A stretch of 64,000 nt of DNA, taken from Cryptomeria japonica. Its lineage: Eukaryota; Streptophyta; Pinopsida; Cupressales; Cupressaceae. The notes under the pieces were generated by a model that searched no databases, was not told where the DNA came from, and saw only the letters and a list, made by a program, of their open reading frames with translations. The stretch covers positions 809,823,069 through 809,887,068 of the forward strand of contig NC_081414.1 in NCBI RefSeq assembly GCF_030272615.1, written 5' to 3'. The position numbers and the translations under genes were made by a program. Position 1 is the stretch's first letter; each line of letters begins with the position of its first letter. Positions 57,239 to 64,000 of the stretch are shown one piece after another.

Positions 57239-59818
57239 GGGTATGACCCCGAGCGTTGGATCGAGTGGGGGTGGCAAAATAGGAGCATGCGTAGGGTAAT
57301 AATGCCTAACTAGACATGTTGGAGCTGATGGTTCATCATCGCGATGAGCAGAATGAGAAATCGGCCATGCGACAACATTCCATTGAGTGAGACTGACAAT
57401 TTTTTTGCCAACCGAAAAATTGCTGCCATAATAAAATCGTAGGGCAACTTGAAAAACCGAGATAGGCTTTTGTAAGGACCCCTCTCATGACCCTGTAGGT
57501 TGAAATAGATCATTCACAGGTGCCTCAAATTCTGAGTTAGGGCTTGTCAAAGTTTGACAATTTTGAGCACTTAGGGCGCTCAAGGGACGACGCTAATAGG
57601 GTATGACCCCGAGCATTTGATCGAGTGGGGGAGAAAAATAGGACCATGCATAGGGTAATAATTCCTAACTAGACATGTCTGAGCTGACGGTTCATCATTG
57701 CGATGAATAGAATGAGAAATCAGCCATGCGACAACATTCCATTGAGTGAGACTGATGATTTTTTTGCCAATCGAAAAATTGCTGCCCTAATAAAACCGTA
57801 GGGCAACTTGAAAAACCAAGATAGGCTTTTGTAGGGACCCCTCTCATGGCCTCGTGGGTTCAAATGGATTGTTCATAGGTGCCACAGATTTTGAGTTAGA
57901 GCCCATCAAATTTTGACAATTTTGAGCACTTAGGGTGCTCAAGGGATGACGTCGGTAGGGTATGACCCCGAGCATTGGATCGAGTTGGGGGGAAAAATAG
58001 GAGCATGCATAGGGTAATAATGCCTAAGTGGACATGTCAGAGCTAATGGCTCATCGTCGTGAAGAGAAGAACAAGAAATCGGCCACGCGACAACATTCCA
58101 TTGAATGAGATTGATGATTTTTTTGCCAACCGAAAAATTGCTGCCCTAATAAAACTGTAGGGCAATTTGAAAAACTGAGACAGGCTTTTGTAGGGACCCC
58201 TCTCATAGCTTTGTAGGTTCAAATGGATTGTTTTTAGGTGCCACAAATTCGAAGTTAGGGCCCATCAAAGTCTGACAATTTTGAGCACTTAGGGCGCTTA
58301 AGGGACAACGCTGGTAGGGTATGACCCCAAGCATTCGATTGAGTGGCGGGGAAAAATAGGGCTATGCATAGGGTAATAATGCCTAACTGGACATGTTGGA
58401 GCTGATGGTTCATCATCGCGATGAGAAAAATGAGAAATCAACCATGCGACAACATTCCATTGAGTGAGACTGACTTTTTTTCACCAACCGAAAAATTGCT
58501 GCCCTTATAACACCGTAGGGCAAATTGAAAAACCGAGATAGGATTTTTTAGGGACCCCTCTCATGGCCCCATAGGGTCAAATGGATCATTCACAGGTGCC
58601 ACGGATTCCAAGTTAGGGCTCGTCAAAGTTTGACAATTTTGAGCACTTAGGGTGCTCAAGGGATGATGCTGATAGGGTATGACCCCGAGCATCAAATCGA
58701 GTTGGGGGGAAAAATAGGAGCATTCATAGGGTAATAATTCCTAACCGCACATGTCAGAGCTGATGGTTCATCATTGCGATGAGCAGAATGAGAAATCGAC
58801 CATGCAACAACATTCCATTGAGTGAGATTGAAGATTTTTTTGCCAACCGAAAAATTGCTGCCCTAATAAAACCGTAGGGAAAATTGAAAAATTGAGATAG
58901 GCTTTTGTAGGGACCCCTCTCATGGCCCCATAGGTTCAAACATATTGTTCACAGGCACCACAGATTCTGAGTTAGGGCCAATCAAAGTTTGACAATTTTG
59001 AGCACTTAGGGCGCTCAACGGATGACGTTGGTAGGGTATGACCTCGAACGTTTGATCGAGTGGGGGAGAAAAATAGGACCATGCATAGGGTAGTAATGCC
59101 TAACTGGACATTTCAGAGTTGATGGTTTGTCATCACAATGAGAAAAATGAGAAATCGACCACGTGACAACATTCCATTGAGTGAGACTGATGAATTTTTT
59201 GCTAATCAAAAAATTGCTGCCCTAATAAAACCGTAGGGTAACTTGAAAAATCGAGATAGGATTTTGTAGGGACCCCTCTCATGGCCTAGTAGGTTCAAAT
59301 GGATCATTTGCAAGTGCTATAGGTTCTGAGTTAGGGCCCGTCAAAGTTTGACAATTTTGAGCACTCAGGGTGCTCAAGGGATGACGCAGGTAGGGTATGA
59401 CACCGAGCGTTCGATCAAGTGAGGAGGGAAAAATAGGATCATGCATAGGGTAATAATGCCTAACTAGACATGTTAGAGCTGACAGTTCGTCATCACGACG
59501 AGCAGAATGAGAAATCGTCCACACGACAACATTCCATTGAGTGAGACTGACGATTTTTTTGCCAACCGAAAAAATGATGCCCTAATAAAACCGTAGGGAA
59601 ACTTGAAAAACTGAGTTAGGATTTTGTAGGAACCCCTCTCATGACCCTGTAGGTTCAAACAGATCATTCGTAGGTGCCACACATTCTGAGTTAGGCCCCA
59701 TCAAAGTTTGACAATTTTGAGCACTTAGGGCACTCAAGGGACGACGCCGGTAGGGTATGACCCTGAGCATTGGATTGAATGGGGGAGCAAAATAGGAGCA
59801 TGCATAGGGTAATAATGA
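57239..59818. repeat. Satellite array, about 359-bp unit, 7 full copies plus a partial one
   Basis: Units start at GGGTATGAC at 57239, 57599, 57958, 58317, 58675, 59034, 59393 and 59753 (spacings 358-360). The last breaks off near 59818. Each unit holds a TCAAAGTTTGACAATTTTGAG block and a GAGC…GCTC inverted motif. Minus-strand frames of 60-80 codons recur in every unit (FRLAKKSSISLNGM) because the period is close to a multiple of three. Copies differ by scattered substitutions, so the array is not very recent. Confidence 0.92.
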
Positions 59819-60040
59819 ATTGTATCGAGTATTTTTCATTAAATGAATTGTATTGTATTATATTATTCATTAAATAAATTTTATTGTTCATTGAATGAAT
59901 TGTATTGTATTGTTGATTAAATGAATTGTATTGTTCATTAAATGAAATGTATTGTATTGTTCATTAAATGAATTATATTGTTCATTATAAAAACAACACT
60001 TACGATGAAATGAAATGAATTGTATTGTTCATTAAATAGC
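59815..60040 (+). repeat. AT-rich minisatellite
   Basis: Degenerate tandem copies of TTCATTAAATGAATTGTATTG (about 20-25 bp, ATTTAATGAA being near-palindromic) directly abut the satellite array. Confidence 0.8.
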
Positions 60041-60305
60041 CATTATTAACCATTGTTAATTATTGGAATGAAGATTAAAGATTTCCATGATAACACCACA
60101 CACAAATGAGCAACAATTTATATGATCGAATATCAACTTCTGTATATATAAAAATGTCAAATGATTACAAATGTATGTCCATACACAAATATGACATAAA
60201 CGCCAACTGAAACAAAATGTATGTCTAAATACATGAATGTATGTCCATATACAAAATATACATTCCAACTAGACATGTAAGCATCCCAAAACTATCTATA
60301 ACATC

Positions 60306-62230
60306 CTAAGCTGCTGATGGATCATCAAAATCGATCCTCTTCGCCGCACTGCTCGGCTTTGAAGGGTCCTGTACAAGAAAAACAAACCACGATTAATATT
60401 AGTTATATTATATAATTCACATTCGAAAAGTTAACATAAAAATGAACTATAATTGAACTATTCATGTTTGCCTCATCTGCACATTTTCTCTTCAGCTTTG
60501 CAGGACTCTTGATGTATGTCTTTGGTAGAGGAGGTATGTTTTGAATATTTTCATACACAACCTACATATGTTCAAAAACATGACATTGATACAAGTTAGC
60601 ATATAATTGTCACTGATAATAACAAATTATATCTACTCATCAAAAAATAAAGTAAACACACATCTACTCGAGGCATCTCTTCTTCTTCTTCTTCAGGTAT
60701 ACTAGGTGTAGTCATCAAGGATGTGAAGCCCATAATTCTTTGTATATATACACAACAAGTATATGAAACTATCAATTTATGTCTAGACATGTATAATCAC
60801 TATAAGCTATTTAAACTATTCATTCAATCACATTTGCATTCAATTACCTTTCCCTTGTCTCCAATTGCACTACCAGATCCTAAATCACACTGCCCTACAC
60901 TCATGCTACTTGTGCCCTACAAGAGTAAAATAAGATATACATGCAAGTTACTACATAATCTAATTAATACAAATATAAATGATGAGCATGTATGTACAAT
61001 AAAATACAAATGACTAGGTGCAATAATATATGAACTGTCAAGCTATCAAGGCCAAATGAAATGGTTGATAAGATGCCCTCCTGAATCTATCTCAACTCAT
61101 CCTCGATCATGAACTATTAACTAGAACATGTAAATAAAAATTAGCACTTAATATTATCTAATTTATAAATATTTAATTAAAATATAACATGAACTATGAA
61201 AATACAAATCTTACCACTACATCATCAATGTATGATGACGGTGCCTCCTCGCCTCTAGCATGTGAGGACTCCCTAGGGTATCCTCTAGTCTGTGTAATAA
61301 CATCTAGTGCATCATGCATCTCATGCACCTCATAATCTGAACTGTCCATAGGAGGATCAATGGGCTGTCCAACTGGACCCAAGCATACATGCCCACACAT
61401 GACACAACTATGGAGCATGCATATGTGTGGAGCCAAGGATGATGTGTCAATGCCACCAGATGCATCGCTACCATCAAGAGTAGGTTTAGCTACTGACGCA
61501 GCCTAAGAAACCAAAAGGCTACTCAAAGAGTGAATAGCCAATATGGTCTATGAAGCCGCCTCACAAATGATATCAGGATGTTGCACTACAGGTGGGGGAT
61601 CAACAGGAGGAGGGGGGACATAGGGCCCTAGACTACTCTGACTACCTTAGGTCTATTTTGGGGCATACCTAAACCTACACCCTGGAAAGGTTGGATGTCA
61701 AAGTAGTTCACATGTTTGTATAAAACAAACTCAGCATACAATTTTTTTATGAAATAGAAGGGGATATCAAGATTGTTGTTGGCTGGTTTGTCGAAAACCA
61801 TCCACCAACAATCCCAAAAGTTTTTCACAATCCCATCATTTGTGCACCATTTGATAGAAAGTTTTATTTTTTTAGGATTTACGGGCTGAACAATGCGGGG
61901 ATTGACGAACAATGAGGCGATTTCGGCTTTGGATATCTCAAGATCCTTGATATCCTTATACAACAAGCCATCTGCATATTTTTCCTTCATAGAATCTCAC
62001 CACAAAAGGGCAGCATCATGCTCCTCAGTCATGGTTTCCATACTTTTTATGATCGATGTGAGAGTATCAAACAATGGGTGTAGACAAGGGATCCTACAAT
62101 ATACTTCTGCAATCCCCCCCAATTCATTTGAATTTTGTGCAATCAAATCTTGAATTGAGGGGGGGTTTGGCAAATGAGGGTTTGGTTGTTACAGTTGTGG
62201 TTGGTCATTGTTTTCATTGTTATCCCCCAT
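60306..62230 (-). pseudogene. Gene H, multi-exon, unknown family
   Basis: Exon 1 runs from ATG at 62230 (MGDNNENNDQ) to a consensus donor GTG|GTAAG at 61215. It encodes a Pro/Asn-rich start, a helical middle, the conserved block SIKWCTNDG…NFWDCWWMVFDKP…KLYAEFVLYKHVNYF (about 61860-61690) and a Pro/Cys-rich tail. Later exons with matching splice sites are 60916-60848, about 60735-60662 (acidic, EEEEEEMPRVD), 60561-60472 (YIKSPAKLKRKC, with a GC donor) and 60368-60306 (KPSSAAKRIDFDDP, stop). Exon 1 has in-frame stops, including one TGA shared with the copy at 63173-63511, so the break predates that duplication. A relative lies at 36610-36860. The second-exon phase does not fit cleanly. No function is known. 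Confidence 0.55.
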
Positions 62231-63172
62231 TTTTAACCTAATTGAATGTAAACAATTAAATTTAGTTAACAAATTTAAACAATTAGGTATTTGGTTCACT
62301 GAACTTGGACATATATGGGAAACGTGTTACAAAGATCGAGGAACAAGTAACCATTATCACATTGGAAATTGCACTTAAAGATTGTGTATTATTTTGAGGT
62401 CATCTAACCAATGAAATATTTTGCATGGTTTTTCATTCGAGAAATCATGTTTGTAAGATCGAAGCATGGACCAGATCATCGACATAAGAGATCTATTTAT
62501 ATAGCATGAATTCAGGATTATATATATGTCCAAGTATATATGTGCATGTGTGTGTGAAGCAAGACATATACAAAAATGAAAATCATGAGATATCACAGAG
62601 TGTTATGACTGTTACAGTTCACAGAGAAACATAGAGGTCACTGAGAAGGATTTTAGAGAACAATCAAGGAACATAGTAAACAGAAGGGTTTATTGAGTTA
62701 ATATATGGATTACCGAGGTATGCTATAAGCAAGGTATTATCATTTTGAGCACACAGAATCTGCTATAACATTTCAGATGTAAAGTTGCAGATAATTTGTA
62801 AAGATTTGATTGTAATATTTTGAGTTGTAAGAGAAACCTTTAACAGGGTAAAAGACTCTAACCAAGTCTATAAATTGTAAAGCCTCTAACTAGGTGCAAT
62901 ATTTTAGTTTAAGTGTTGTAAAATCCTTTAGCAAGGTAGATCTAATAGATCTTGATACTCCTAACGGGGAAAGCTATCAAAAATAGCTAAACATGTAGCT
63001 CTAACCGAGCAACCTTTATTATTGCAGTATTGAAGTTGTGGGTGTCATCCCCACCATAGTTTTTCTCTCTAACCAAGAGTTTTTGCGTAACCAAAATATA
63101 TGTGTTATGGACTGAATCATGTATGATTGTTATTTATTTGTTTTAGCATTATATTATGTTACTACACTATTC
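62231..63172 (-). other. Upstream region of gene H, LTR-like text
   Basis: It contains several short CTCTAAC(C/T)AAG-type repeats (62850-63075) and GGTGTCATCCCCACCATAGTTTTTC followed by AAGAGTTTTTGCGTAACC. This resembles the R/U5 part of plant copia LTRs on the plus strand. It may be an LTR remnant placed upstream of gene H by the duplication. Confidence 0.4.
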
Positions 63173-63511
63173 AATACGGGGATTGACAAACAATGAGGCG
63201 ATTTTGGCTTTGGATATCTCAAGATCCTTGATATCCTTATACGACAAGCCATCTGCATATTTTTCCTTCATATAATCTCACCACAAAAGGGTGGCATCAT
63301 GCTCCTCAGTCATGGTTTCCATACTTTTTATGATCGATGTGAGAGGATCAAACAATGGGTGTAGACAAGGGATCCTACAATATACTTCTGCAATCCCCCT
63401 CAATTCATTCAAATTTTGTGCAATCAAATCCTGAATTGAGGGGGGGTTTGGCAAATGAGGGTTTGGTTGTTGCACTTGTGGTTGGTCAGTGTTTTCATTG
63501 TTATCCCCCAT
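63173..63511 (-). pseudogene. Second copy of gene H exon 1, 5' part
   Basis: MGDNNENTDQPQVQ… from the ATG at 63511, with an upstream in-frame ATG at 63580. One Gln codon is intact where the first copy has TAA. The TGA after ATLLW is shared with the first copy. The frame stops at the duplication junction. Confidence 0.7.
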
Positions 63512-64000
63512 ATTTAACCTAATTGAATGTAAACAATTAAATTTAGTTAACAAATTTAAACAATTAGGTATTTGATTCATTGAACTTGGAAATATATGGG
63601 AAACGTGTTACAAAGATCAAGGAACAAGTAACCGTTATCACATTGGAAATTGCACTTAAAGATTGTGTATGATTTTGAGGTCACCTAACCAATGAAATAT
63701 TTTGTATAGTTATTCATTCGAGAAATCATGTTTGTAAGATCCAAGCATGGACCAGATCACCGACATAAGAGATCTATTTATACAGCATGAATTCAGGATT
63801 ATATATATGTGCAAGTATATATGTGCATGTGTGTGTGAAGCAAAACATACAAAAATGAAAATCATGAGACATCACAGAGTGTTATGACTGTTACAGTTGA
63901 CAAAGAAACATAGAGGTCACTGAGAAGGATTTCAGAGAACAATCAAGGAACATAGTAAATAGAAGGGTTTATCGAGTTAATATATGGATTACCGAGGTAT

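Larger units (their letters stand above)
61891..64000 (-). repeat. Tandem duplication, 1281-bp offset, running off the window
   Basis: 61891-63171 and 63172-64000 are near-identical by eye. The unit contains the 5' part of gene H exon 1 (to the ATG) and about 950 bp of upstream sequence. The second unit is cut by the window end. The second copy of exon 1 (ATG at 63511) ends at the junction near 63172. Confidence 0.9.

Noticed and set aside
57310-59839. Recurring 60-80 codon minus frames in the satellite
   Set aside because: They repeat because the period is near a multiple of three; other frames are equally open and there is no start context or known domain.

Overview
The window looks like the repeat-filled, AT-rich intergenic DNA of a large plant nuclear genome, most likely a gymnosperm such as a conifer. 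This is an inference from the kinds of LTR retrotransposons, the initiator-Met and Trp-type primer sites, the plant mobile domain remnant and the absence of any compact gene. No housekeeping gene, rRNA or tRNA gene was recognised. Nearly everything is mobile DNA at different stages of decay, much of it nested, and many in-frame stops look like C-to-T decay of CAG, CAA and CGA codons.

Layout: 1-5184 is the 5' part of a minus-strand Ty3-type element (A) with an uninterrupted gag-protease frame (1-2729), a leader with repeated GTGCAC hairpins, a tRNA-Trp-like primer site and an LTR at 3910-5184. It abuts a copia-like LTR piece ending at 6216. 6613-13266 is a complete two-gene non-autonomous element (C; 849-bp LTRs, target duplication GATAA). 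15305-28122 is a complete 12.8-kb minus-strand Ty3 element (B; 788-bp LTRs, duplication GATCC). It keeps gag and protease, has lost reverse transcriptase, and carries an antisense plant-mobile-domain pseudogene and tandem repeats near its 3' end. 28264-34707 is a decayed relative of C (D). 34713-39365 is mostly anonymous DNA with an LTR-like remnant and a fragment of the same unknown family as gene H.

40360-45504 is a young gag-protease-only copia element (E; duplication TTGAG) with one intact 669-679-codon ORF. It sits inside the 5' LTR of a decayed copia element (F; coding remnants to 49277). 50116-51915 is a large inverted-repeat (foldback) structure. 52072-55420 is a roughly 960-codon DDE-type transposase-like gene (G), split by a solo LTR of the E family with duplication ATGTG; the frame is continuous on both sides. 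57239-59818 is a satellite array of about 359-bp units, followed by an AT-rich minisatellite. 60306-64000 holds a multi-exon minus-strand gene of unknown family (H), whose first exon and upstream region are duplicated in tandem with a 1281-bp offset.

How it fits together: C, D, E and B lack their own polymerase or integrase core, so if they moved recently they used enzymes from autonomous relatives elsewhere. Relative order can be read from nesting: F is older than E, G is older than the solo LTR, and the copia LTR ending at 6216 is older than A. The most promising novelties are transposase-like gene G with the neighbouring foldback, the two-gene C/D family, gene family H, and the antisense mobile-domain gene carried by B.
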